Below are positions 5,649-11,580 of a DNA stretch of 12,135 nt, one piece after another. The DNA is from Candidatus Peribacteraceae bacterium (lineage in GTDB: Bacteria > Patescibacteriota > Gracilibacteria > Peribacterales > Peribacteraceae), in NCBI GenBank assembly GCA_018061525.1, contig JAGOUB010000018.1, positions 1 to 12,135 on the forward strand, written 5' to 3'. Numbering within the stretch: position 1 is the stretch's first letter; each line of letters begins with the position of its first letter. The position numbers and the translations under genes are program-made. The notes beneath the pieces are model-generated. The model ran no database searches, had not been told where the DNA came from, and saw only the letters and a program-made list of their open reading frames with translations.

Positions 5649-6665
5649 TTATAAATACAAATTCTTCCCCGCCTCTGTCGGGACAAAAGTCGCTGCTTCT
5701 GCCCACCGCAACGTCTGACTAATCTCCTCTTCCGAAAGAATTCCCGCCTCGCGGATGAGGCCGATCTCGCGCGGCAGCGTGGTGCGCAGCATCGCGGGAT
5801 TGTCGGTGTTGAAGCAGAACTTCACGCCGTGGTCCCAGAGCGAGCGGACAATCTCCTTCATGTGCGCCATGTCGCGGATGAACTTCACGCTCAAGTTGCT
5901 CGTGGGGCAGAGGCAGAGGGTGATGTCCTTCTTCCGCACTTCCTCCATGAGCGCCGGGTCGTCGTAGCAACGGAAGCCGTGGTTGATGCGCGACAGCGGC
6001 AGGACCGAGACGACGTGCGCCATCTCTTCAGCCGTGCCGTCCTCGCCGGTATGGCAGGTGGTCTTCAGGCCGGCGGCGATCGCCTGGGCGTAGAGCTTGG
6101 TGTAGTCCTCGTACTTGAACGGTGCATCGCCCTTGGGGCCCACGATGTCGATGCCGACGATGCCGCGGCTGCGGTACTTAATCGCTTTCTTCACGATGAT
6201 GGCGTTCTTCTCGTACGAGAAGCGCCGGTCGAGCATCAGATGCAGGCCGGCGCGCACCTGGGGAAATTCCAGCAGCGCGCGCTCCATGCCGCGCAACGCG
6301 GCCAAGATGATGTAGTCCAGGTCGCGCTCGCCGTCGCGGTTGCGGTTGAGCGGGTTAAAGCCGGGCTCCAGCAACGTGACGTTGCTCACGCGGTAGGCGC
6401 CGGTAATGGCCTCGTAGGCGGCGCGCTCCATGGCCGCCGGCGAGCTTTGTACCAGCTCAGAGAGGTGGAAGAGGCGGTGGTAATGCTCCCAGGTCGTTTC
6501 GGGGTAGTTGAGAGTGACAAGGTCCACGAACTCCCAGTAATCCTTGGTGGGCAGCTTAATGCCCTGCTCGTGGGCGATGGCCCAGAGGACGTGGGGTTCG
6601 ACGGACTGGCCGAGGTGACAGTGCAGCTCGGCGAGGGCGACGCGGCGGTTGATGTGGGGCTCCAT
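5649..6665 (-). CDS. Adenosine deaminase family metal-dependent hydrolase
   Basis: A 338-aa TIM-barrel amidohydrolase of the adenosine/AMP deaminase family. Zinc and catalytic residues are all present: ELHCHL (His15, His17), CHTGED (His205 and Glu208), RINHGF (His229), CPTSN (253-257) and NTDNP with Asp288. Family members hydrolytically remove the 6-amino group of adenine compounds in purine salvage. Substrate-contacting positions differ from true adenosine deaminase. HLDG is HLGQ (Gly19 in place of the Asp that contacts ribose), TDDP is TDNP (Asn289), and the GIDLAGDE signature reads GIDIVGPK. The substrate is therefore open: a modified adenine nucleoside or nucleotide is possible, so I give no symbol. 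The ATG at 6665 (MEPHINRRVALAELHCHL) fits the family. A promoter-like pair ends 6 nt before it. Confidence 0.9.
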   Translation of the reverse strand: MEPHINRRVALAELHCHLGQSVEPHVLWAIAHEQGIKLPTKDYWEFVDLVTLNYPETTWEHYHRLFHLSELVQSSPAAMERAAYEAITGAYRVSNVTLLEPGFNPLNRNRDGERDLDYIILAALRGMERALLEFPQVRAGLHLMLDRRFSYEKNAIIVKKAIKYRSRGIVGIDIVGPKGDAPFKYEDYTKLYAQAIAAGLKTTCHTGEDGTAEEMAHVVSVLPLSRINHGFRCYDDPALMEEVRKKDITLCLCPTSNLSVKFIRDMAHMKEIVRSLWDHGVKFCFNTDNPAMLRTTLPREIGLIREAGILSEEEISQTLRWAEAATFVPTEAGKNLYL

Positions 6666-6671
6666 GGGTTA

Positions 6672-6700
6672 CGTGTACGCCCCTCCTCGCGGGCTGGCAA
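6672..6700 (-). promoter_or_regulatory. Possible promoter of the adenosine-deaminase-like gene
   Basis: On the minus strand TTGCCA (6700-6695, 5 of 6 to TTGACA) is followed after 17 bp by TACACG (6677-6672, 3 of 6). The hexamer ends 6 nt before the ATG, so the transcript would be leaderless or nearly so. The site abuts the terminator hairpin of the preceding gene. The -10 match is weak. Confidence 0.4.
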
Positions 6701-6703
6701 ATC

Positions 6704-6728
6704 AAAAGGGCCGCCAGCCGGCGACCCT
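6704..6728 (-). terminator. Intrinsic terminator after the unknown 120-aa gene
   Basis: On the minus strand AGGGTCGCC (6728-6720), loop GGCT and GGCGGCCCT (6715-6707) form a 9-bp stem with one G-T wobble, followed by TTTTGATTT. It lies about 27 nt past the stop codon of the gene ending at 6755. Confidence 0.75.
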
Positions 6729-6754
6729 CGGGGTAAGGCGGAGGAGAGAACGGC

Positions 6755-7117
6755 TCAGGCGATGTCGACCGTCATCTTGAAGTAATAGAGGGTCTTGCCG
6801 TCATCGGTATCGAGGATGAACTTGGCCTGGAGCTCGGAGAGCTCAATGATCGTCTGGCACATCTTGAGCATCATGCGGGGCGGGAGCGAGACGCCGCCGT
6901 CCAGGCAGGTGGCGCAGAGACCGGCCGCATCGTGCGATTTAAGGTAGTTCTTGCCCTGCTGGTTGATGATGGCGCTCAGGCGCTCGTGCATCTGCAGCAC
7001 GTAGCCCTCGACGAAGGTCTCCACCTGCTCCACGGGGATGTCGTGGATCTCGGGCAGGGCCTCGACGATGTCGAGGTCGCGCTGGATCGCGCGGGCGATA
7101 GAGGTTTCGATCGTCAT
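6755..7117 (-). CDS. Hypothetical protein, unrecognised
   Basis: A 120-aa protein beginning MTIETSIARAIQRDLD and ending YYFKMTVDIA. I do not recognise a family. It looks soluble and largely alpha-helical with acidic and aliphatic residues, without signal peptide or membrane segment. A single CATC-type CxxC (LCATCLDGG, residues about 81-89) stands in the middle, followed by SLPPRMMLKMCQTIIELSELQ. I chose the ATG at 7117; an upstream ATG at 7165 would add a 16-residue His/Thr stretch encoded by a CA-rich simple repeat, and the predicted promoter lies at that upstream ATG. The gene is divergent from rplO and has its own promoter and terminator, which supports expression. Confidence 0.75.
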   Translation of the reverse strand: MTIETSIARAIQRDLDIVEALPEIHDIPVEQVETFVEGYVLQMHERLSAIINQQGKNYLKSHDAAGLCATCLDGGVSLPPRMMLKMCQTIIELSELQAKFILDTDDGKTLYYFKMTVDIA

Positions 7118-7144
7118 GGGTGTTTGGGTGTGGGTGTGTGTTTT
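7118..7144. repeat. GT/GGGTGT-rich low-complexity tract
   Basis: Plus strand TGGGTGTTTGGGTGTGGG followed by TGTGTGTTTT; on the minus strand it is the CA-rich, nearly G-free leader just before the ATG at 7117. Such unstructured leaders can favour ribosome loading without a Shine-Dalgarno. It could also be prone to slippage. Confidence 0.6.
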
Positions 7145-7155
7145 GTTGACTCTCC

Positions 7156-7184
7156 ATCGTATCATTTTTCGCTCTCGGGGACAA
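7156..7184 (-). promoter_or_regulatory. Predicted promoter of the unknown 120-aa gene
   Basis: On the minus strand TTGTCC (7184-7179), a 17-bp spacer and TACGAT (7161-7156, 4 of 6), preceded by TG as an extended -10 (TGATACGAT), form a well-spaced sigma70-like promoter. Transcription would start near 7149, leaving a leader of about 32 nt made largely of CA-rich repeats. It supports the start at 7117 rather than 7165. Confidence 0.6.
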
Positions 7185-7215
7185 GATTCAGGGGTCCAAG
7201 AATGTCAGGTTGGAG

Positions 7216-7243
7216 TTGCGTCGGGAGAAGAAAATGCTAAGGT
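7216..7243 (+). promoter_or_regulatory. Possible promoter of the rplO-secY unit
   Basis: TTGCGT (7216-7221), a 16-bp spacer and TAAGGT (7238-7243) with an upstream TG forming an extended -10 (TGCTAAGGT). Transcription would start near 7250, giving a leader of about 60 nt. That leader holds a hairpin GGATTC/GAATCC (7264-7269 with 7287-7292) with an inner GCC/GGC. Since no ribosomal gene precedes rplO here, a promoter is required in this interval. The match is only moderate. Confidence 0.4.
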
Positions 7244-7311
7244 ACATCGGCCTTTGGGGGTTTGGATTCGACCGCCGCCTCTGGCAGAATCCGACCTCCA
7301 CCCTCTTCCTT

Positions 7312-7755
7312 ATGCTCCATAACCTCCGCCCCGCCCACGGCTCCCGCCAGAAGAAGAAGCGCGTCGCCCGCGGCGCTAGCGCCGGCCAGGGCACGACCGC
7401 CGGTCGTGGTACCAAGGGACAGCAGTCCCGCACCGGTAAGGGCCGCAAGTTCGGCTTCGAAGGTGGCCAGACCCCGCTCCTCCGCCGCCAGCCCAAGCTC
7501 GGCGGTTTCACGCCTCCGCGCCAGGTGAAGTACGAAGTGCTCAACCTTGAGACGCTCGAGAAGATGCTCCCGGCTGGTGCCTACGACCGCAAGGCGCTCA
7601 AGGCTGCCAAGCTCCTGACCAAGAACCTCCCCGTGAAGCTCCTCGGACAGGGCGACGTGAAGAAGTCCTTCAAGCTCTCCATCCAGGCCGCTTCCAAGAC
7701 CGCCAAGAAGGCCATCGAGGCCGCTGGCGGCTCGGTCACTGTCGTCCCCGCCTAA
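7312..7755 (+). CDS. rplO: Large ribosomal subunit protein uL15
   Basis: A 147-aa protein of normal length. It starts with the family signature MLHNLRPAHGSRQKKKRVARG, then the Gly/Arg-rich SAGQGTTAGRGTKGQ stretch that threads into 23S rRNA, and FEGGQTPLLRRQPKLGGF. The C-terminal globular part ends AIEAAGGSVTVVPA. It is a 50S protein involved in late assembly. I chose the ATG at 7312 because homology starts exactly there; the frame is open further upstream but those residues are unlike L15. The ATG follows CCACCCTCTTCCTT, with no Shine-Dalgarno. In most bacteria rplO follows rpsE and rpmD, but here it is first in its unit with a divergent gene upstream. secY begins 4 nt after its stop. Confidence 0.97.
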   Translation: MLHNLRPAHGSRQKKKRVARGASAGQGTTAGRGTKGQQSRTGKGRKFGFEGGQTPLLRRQPKLGGFTPPRQVKYEVLNLETLEKMLPAGAYDRKALKAAKLLTKNLPVKLLGQGDVKKSFKLSIQAASKTAKKAIEAAGGSVTVVPA

Positions 7756-7759
7756 ATCA

Positions 7760-9049
7760 ATGCTCACGTTCCTCCGCCAGCTCTGGCGTTCGGAAGATCT
7801 GCGCAAGCGCATCATCTTCACGGTCAGCCTGCTCGCCCTCTTCCGCCTGCTCGCCCACATCACGGTGCCGGGCGTCGATCCTGAGCAGCTAAAGTTCTTC
7901 CTCGATTCCCGCGGCGGTACGGGCGGCGCCCTTGGCGTCTTCTCGGCCCTGACCGGTGGTTCGATCGACAACTTCTCCATCCTGATGCTCGGTCTGGCGC
8001 CGTACATCAACGCCTCCATCATCATCCAGCTCTGCGCCGTCATCTTCCCCAAGTTGGAAGCGATGCAGAAGGAAGGCCAGTCCGGCCAGCAGCAGCTCAA
8101 CCGGTACACGCGTTGGCTCACGGTCCCCCTCGCCCTCATCCAGAGCTACGGCTTTCTGCTCCTCCTCGGCCAGTCGGGCGTCAGCCTGCTGGGTCCCGAT
8201 GGACTGAGCTTCCCGGCCGTGCTCCTGCCCATGCTCTTCGTCTCGGCCGGCTCCATCTTCTTGATGTGGCTCGGCGAGCTTATCAACGAGAAGGGCATCG
8301 GTAACGGCAGCTCGCTCATCATCTTCGTGGGCATCATCACCGACGTCCCCGGCCGCATCGCCGCCCTGTTCTTGGGTGACCCCGAGACGCTGGGCGTATT
8401 CTACATCTTCTTGCTCGTATCGCTGGCGATGCTCGTCTTCATCGTCCTCTTTACGGATGCGCACCGCCTGATCCCGATCACCTACGCCAACCAGGGCGCC
8501 GGCCGCGGTGTGCAGGGAGGCCTGCCGATCCGCCTGAACCAGGCCGGCATGATCCCGATCATCTTCTCAATCTCGCTGCTCACGTTCCCGATGATCCTGG
8601 CCCAGTTCATGCAGACCTCGGATCGCTTCCAGGGCGTGGTGAGTTTCATCAACACGTACCTGAACCCGCAGGCCCCCAGCATCTGGTACCTCATCTTCTA
8701 CTTCCTGCTGACGGTGCTCTTCACGTTCTTCTACGTGTCGGTCACCTTCCGCCCGACGGACGTGGCCGAGCAGATCCAGAAGCGCGGCGGCTTCATCCCC
8801 GGCGTCCGCCCGGGCGCGGGCACCGCAGCCGTACTGCAGCGCACGTCGATGCTCCTCAACGTCTGGGGCGGCATCTTCCTGGGCATCATCGCCATCGTGC
8901 CGCTGCTCTTCACGACCTACACCACGCTCACGACCGCCGACCTGCTCATCTCCGGTTCCGGTCTGATCATCATCGTCGGTGTGGTCATGGACCTCATCCG
9001 CCAGGTGAACGCGCAGATGCTGGCCCACGACTACGACAAGCTCATCTAA
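7760..9049 (+). CDS. secY: Preprotein translocase channel subunit SecY
   Basis: A 429-aa polytopic membrane protein with about ten hydrophobic segments, the pore of the SecYEG translocon. Recognisable landmarks are MLTFLRQLWRSEDLRKRI at the cytoplasmic N-terminus, LGLAPYINASIIIQL in TM2, GELINEKGIGNGSSLIIF before TM5, GLPIRLNQAGMIPIIF leading into TM7, and the cytosolic loop GGFIPGVRPG before TM9. The start 4 nt after the rplO stop implies translational coupling. It lacks a Shine-Dalgarno. It is followed at once by an intrinsic terminator, so it is the last gene of a two-gene unit. No partner SecE or SecG is present in the window. Confidence 0.98.
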   Translation: MLTFLRQLWRSEDLRKRIIFTVSLLALFRLLAHITVPGVDPEQLKFFLDSRGGTGGALGVFSALTGGSIDNFSILMLGLAPYINASIIIQLCAVIFPKLEAMQKEGQSGQQQLNRYTRWLTVPLALIQSYGFLLLLGQSGVSLLGPDGLSFPAVLLPMLFVSAGSIFLMWLGELINEKGIGNGSSLIIFVGIITDVPGRIAALFLGDPETLGVFYIFLLVSLAMLVFIVLFTDAHRLIPITYANQGAGRGVQGGLPIRLNQAGMIPIIFSISLLTFPMILAQFMQTSDRFQGVVSFINTYLNPQAPSIWYLIFYFLLTVLFTFFYVSVTFRPTDVAEQIQKRGGFIPGVRPGAGTAAVLQRTSMLLNVWGGIFLGIIAIVPLLFTTYTTLTTADLLISGSGLIIIVGVVMDLIRQVNAQMLAHDYDKLI

Positions 9050-9071
9050 GAGCTCCCACTTCATCTCTAGG

Positions 9072-9098
9072 AAAAGCGGCCGCCGAGGCCGCTTTTTT
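9072..9098 (+). terminator. Intrinsic terminator between secY and adk
   Basis: A stem AAAAGCGGCC (9072-9081) with GGCCGCTTTT (9087-9096), loop GCCGA, followed by a run of six T (9093-9098). It begins 22 nt after the secY stop codon and looks fully functional on the plus strand. It splits the usual secY-adk co-transcription unit. Confidence 0.85.
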
Positions 9099-9169
9099 GT
9101 GTCCCTGGGAGGATGAGCGAACTTCACCTTGTGCAAAATCGCGCGCCTGGCATCCTATGCCGGCCCCAA

Positions 9170-9748
9170 ATGGACCTCGTTCTCTTCGGTATCCAAGGCT
9201 CCGGGAAAGGCACGCAAGCCAAGCGGCTCGCGGCGGAGTTCGATTACAAAATTTTCGAAGCCGGGAGCGCCCTGCGCGACATGGCCGCCGGCAACACCCC
9301 GCTCGGCCAGGAGGTGGCCAGCTACATCGACAAGGGCAACCTCGTCCCCTTCAACATCATCATCAACGTCGTGGAGTCGATCGTGCACGCCACGCCGGCT
9401 CACCAGAAAATCCTGTTCGACGGCATCCCGCGCGACCTGGACCAGATGAAGGAGTTCGACCGCATCATGCGCGAGTGCGGCCGCGAGTTCCGCTGCGTGC
9501 AGATGTCGCTCGCCAAGGAGACGGCGATTGAGCGCCTGCAGAAGCGCGCCCAGGCCGAGGGCCGCCTGGACGACATGCACATCGAATACATCGAGCGCCG
9601 CATCGGCATCTTCATGGAGAAGACCATGCGCGTGGTCGACGCCTACCGCGACGCCGGCAACATGACGGTGGTCAACGGACTGGGCACGACCGATGAAGTC
9701 TTCGGAAGACTGGCCGCGGTGGTGAGCGACGCTACACTGGTCGCGTGA
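9170..9748 (+). CDS. adk: Adenylate kinase
   Basis: A 192-aa enzyme interconverting ATP + AMP and 2 ADP. The P loop is GIQGSGKGTQ (residues 7-16). Further motifs are FDGIPRDLDQ in the AMP-site region, a short LID without zinc cysteines around GRLDDMHIEYIERR, and the C-terminal TVVNG. The canonical AMP motif STGDMLR is replaced by FEAGSALR, a variant I associate with Patescibacteria. I chose the ATG at 9170 because MDLVLFGIQGSGKGTQ is where the family begins. An alternative ATG at 9113 would add 19 unlike residues, and its GGGAGG abuts the start codon with no spacing. A TATGCC hexamer lies 8 nt before the chosen ATG. It overlaps map by 4 nt (GTGA), so the two are coupled. Confidence 0.95.
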   Translation: MDLVLFGIQGSGKGTQAKRLAAEFDYKIFEAGSALRDMAAGNTPLGQEVASYIDKGNLVPFNIIINVVESIVHATPAHQKILFDGIPRDLDQMKEFDRIMRECGREFRCVQMSLAKETAIERLQKRAQAEGRLDDMHIEYIERRIGIFMEKTMRVVDAYRDAGNMTVVNGLGTTDEVFGRLAAVVSDATLVA

Positions 9749-10491
9749 GCCGCTTCCAGCAATTCACCCCCGAGGAGCTCTCCGCCCTGCGCCAGGGCGG
9801 CCGGATTTTGCGCGACTGCATCACAATGCTGAAAGGCGAGGTGCGCCCGGGCGTCAGCACCGGCGAGCTCGACCGTCTGGCCGAGGCCTTCATCCGAAGC
9901 CACGGCGCCGAACCGGCGTTCCAGGGCTACCACGGCTACCCGGCCACGTTCTGCCTGTCGGTGAATGACCAGTGCGTGCACGCCATCCCCGGCGACCGTG
10001 TGCTGGAGGAAGGGGACATCATTTCGCTCGACGGCGGCGTGCGCTTCAAAGGACTGATCACCGACGCCTGCGATACTGTCGGCGTCGGACAGATCGATCC
10101 GGAAGCCGCCCGTTTGATCGCTTCGGGTGAGAAGGCGCTCAAGGCGGCGATCAAGCTGGCCCGCTCGGGCCTGCGCATCGGCGATCTCTCGTCCGTCATC
10201 CAGCAATCCGTCGAAGGCGACGGCTTCACGATCGTGCGCGCACTCACCGGCCACGGCCTCGGCACCAGCATCCACCAGTTCCCGGACGTGCCGAACTTCG
10301 GCAAACCGGGTTCGGGACCCGTCATCCCCGACGGTGCCGTCATCGCCATCGAACCGATCGTCTCCGCCGGCGGCAGCGCCATCCGCGAGGACGGCGACGG
10401 CTGGACTATCAGCACCGTCGACGGCTCTTTGAGCACGCACAGCGAGCACACGGTCCTGATCACCGAGAATGGCTGTGAGATTCTTGCCTAA
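9745..10491 (+). CDS. map: Methionine aminopeptidase, type I
   Basis: A 248-aa cytosolic metalloprotease that removes initiator methionine from nascent proteins. All five metal ligands are visible: Asp96 (SLDGG), Asp107 (ITDACD, eleven residues on), His170 (GHGLG), Glu203 (AIEPI) and Glu234 (EHTVLIT). The conserved His63 (YHGYP) and His177 (SIHQFP) of the active site are also present. The GTG at 9745 overlaps the adk TGA by 4 nt, typical of translational coupling, and gives a normal N-terminus (MSRFQQFTPEELSALRQGGRI). No extra N-terminal zinc finger is present. The following gene, infA, is separated by 154 bases including an AT-rich promoter-like stretch. Confidence 0.97.
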   Translation: MSRFQQFTPEELSALRQGGRILRDCITMLKGEVRPGVSTGELDRLAEAFIRSHGAEPAFQGYHGYPATFCLSVNDQCVHAIPGDRVLEEGDIISLDGGVRFKGLITDACDTVGVGQIDPEAARLIASGEKALKAAIKLARSGLRIGDLSSVIQQSVEGDGFTIVRALTGHGLGTSIHQFPDVPNFGKPGSGPVIPDGAVIAIEPIVSAGGSAIREDGDGWTISTVDGSLSTHSEHTVLITENGCEILA

Positions 10492-10564
10492 ATATCAAAT
10501 TGTAACAATTTTTGATTTTTGCAAGTCTAAATGTGTACTAGGACGGCAAAAACGGCAAATATGC

Positions 10565-10593
10565 TTGTCGTTGCGCTCGCGCCTAGATAGGAT
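10565..10593 (+). promoter_or_regulatory. Predicted promoter upstream of infA
   Basis: TTGTCG (10565-10570), a 17-bp spacer and TAGGAT (10588-10593) form a well-spaced sigma70-like pair. It is preceded by an AT-rich tract (10491-10560) that stands out in this GC-rich window and could act as an UP element. A weak hairpin AAATTG-TAA-CAATTT at 10496-10510 with a following T-rich run may be a poor terminator for map. Transcription would start near 10600 and leave a 45-nt leader. Confidence 0.5.
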
Positions 10594-10645
10594 ACCGCGG
10601 CTTTTTGGAGCGAAACGCCAAGCCTTTCCCCTCCCGTCTGGTTCT

Positions 10646-10957
10646 GTGGCAAAAGACGTGATCGAGCTCATCGGCATGGTCATAGAGACCTTTCCGAACG
10701 CGACGTTCCAAGTCAAAATCCTCAGCCCCCAGGCCAAGGATCACCAGCTTCTCTGCCACCTCGCCGGACGCATGCGGGTCAACCGCGTGCACATCCTGCC
10801 GGGCGACAAGGTCCGGGTCGAAATGACCCCCTACGACCTGCAGAAAGGCCGCATCACCTACCGCTTCCGCTCCGACCAGGTCATCAACGCGGACGGCACC
10901 GTGTCGGCCGCTCCCACCTCGTCTTCCTCTTCCCATCCTCCGCGGCGCCGCCGCTGA
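10646..10957 (+). CDS. infA: Translation initiation factor IF-1 with C-terminal extension
   Basis: A 103-aa S1-like OB-fold protein that binds the ribosomal A site with IF-2 and IF-3. The core matches IF-1: AKDVIELIGMVIETFPNATF, HLAGRMRVNRVHILPGDKV, then TPYDLQKGRITYRF. I chose the GTG at 10646 because the family N-terminus (MAKDVIE) begins exactly there. The frame is open further upstream through an AT-rich spacer with no IF-1 similarity. Residues from about 76 on (SDQVINADGTVSAAP, a serine run, then Pro and four Arg) extend past the usual length of about 72, a low-complexity basic tail. One strand-loop (SPQAKDHQ) is slightly longer than in E. coli. rpmJ begins 13 nt after its stop. Confidence 0.93.
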   Translation: MAKDVIELIGMVIETFPNATFQVKILSPQAKDHQLLCHLAGRMRVNRVHILPGDKVRVEMTPYDLQKGRITYRFRSDQVINADGTVSAAPTSSSSSHPPRRRR

Positions 10958-10970
10958 TACCCCCGTCCCC

Positions 10971-11135
10971 ATGAAGGTCCGCGCTTCCGTCAAAGCCATC
11001 TGCGAGAATTGCAAGATCATCCGCCGCCGCAGCGGCAAGGGCACGCAGGGCCGCCATGGCCGCTTGAAAGCGTTAAAGCCCGTTGTGCAAGTGCGTTGCA
11101 AGACCCACCCCAAGCATAATCAGCGCCAAGGCTGA
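10971..11135 (+). CDS. rpmJ: Large ribosomal subunit protein bL36 with internal insertion
   Basis: A 54-aa zinc-binding 50S protein. The N-terminus MKVRASVKAICENCKIIRR and C-terminus CKTHPKHNQRQG match bL36 closely. The zinc ligands are Cys11, Cys14, Cys43 and His49 (the usual C-x5-H spacing is kept). Normal bL36 is 37-38 aa with about 12 residues between the second and third ligand; here there are 28. A 16-residue basic insertion (around SGKGTQGRHGRLKALK) therefore sits in the middle. The frame is intact and the ends are normal, so it is unlikely to be a sequencing artefact. The ATG follows ACCCCCGTCCCC, with no Shine-Dalgarno. It lies between infA and rpsM, the standard position. Confidence 0.93.
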   Translation: MKVRASVKAICENCKIIRRRSGKGTQGRHGRLKALKPVVQVRCKTHPKHNQRQG

Positions 11136-11165
11136 TCATCCTCCATCCGCCCCACTTCCACTCTT

Positions 11166-11543
11166 ATGGTCCGTATCTCCGGAGTCATCCTCCCCGAAAA
11201 GCGTCTCCCCTTCGCGCTCCGCGCGATCAAGGGCATCGGCCCGAGCCTCTCGCAGCAGATTGTCCGCGAGCTCGAGCTCGATCCGCTCATGAAGGCCAGC
11301 GAGCTTAATGAAGATCAGGAGGCCCGCCTGCGCGGCCGCATCGAGAAGGAGACTGTGGAGGGCGAGCTCACCCGCCGCGTCGGCGTGGAACTCAAGCGTC
11401 TGCAGGACATCGGCTCGTGGCGCGGCAACCGTCATAAGAAGAAGCTGCCGTCCCGCGGCCAGACCAGCCGCCGCAACGCCCGCACTAAGCGCGGTAAGAA
11501 GAAGACGGGTCTGTCCGGTCGCACCACGCTGACCAAGACCTGA
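11166..11543 (+). CDS. rpsM: Small ribosomal subunit protein uS13
   Basis: A 125-aa 30S head protein that contacts the 50S subunit and P-site tRNA. Landmarks are MVRISGVILPEKRLPFALRA at the start, the helix-hairpin-helix IKGIGPSLSQQIV, then LKRLQDIGSWRGNRHKKK and LPSRGQTSRRNARTKRGKKK with the basic C-terminal tail reaching the P site. Length and motif order are normal. The ATG at 11166 follows a C/T-rich stretch (CCGCCCCACTTCCACTCTT) without a Shine-Dalgarno. It is 30 nt after rpmJ and 37 nt before rpsK, consistent with one ribosomal protein operon. Confidence 0.97.
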   Translation: MVRISGVILPEKRLPFALRAIKGIGPSLSQQIVRELELDPLMKASELNEDQEARLRGRIEKETVEGELTRRVGVELKRLQDIGSWRGNRHKKKLPSRGQTSRRNARTKRGKKKTGLSGRTTLTKT

Positions 11544-11580
11544 TCCCGCCGCTCCCCACTCCGCTACCTACCACACCTCC

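Noticed and set aside
5170..5720. Short frames across the repeat elements between polX and the adenosine-deaminase-like gene
   Set aside because: They arise on both strands from palindromes and GC richness, and are not conserved between copies A and B, where stems change by compensation rather than by synonymous codons.
10469..10645. N-terminal extension of infA back to an ATG at 10469
   Set aside because: It would overlap the end of map and translate an AT-rich spacer into residues with no IF-1 similarity; the GTG at 10646 gives the family N-terminus.
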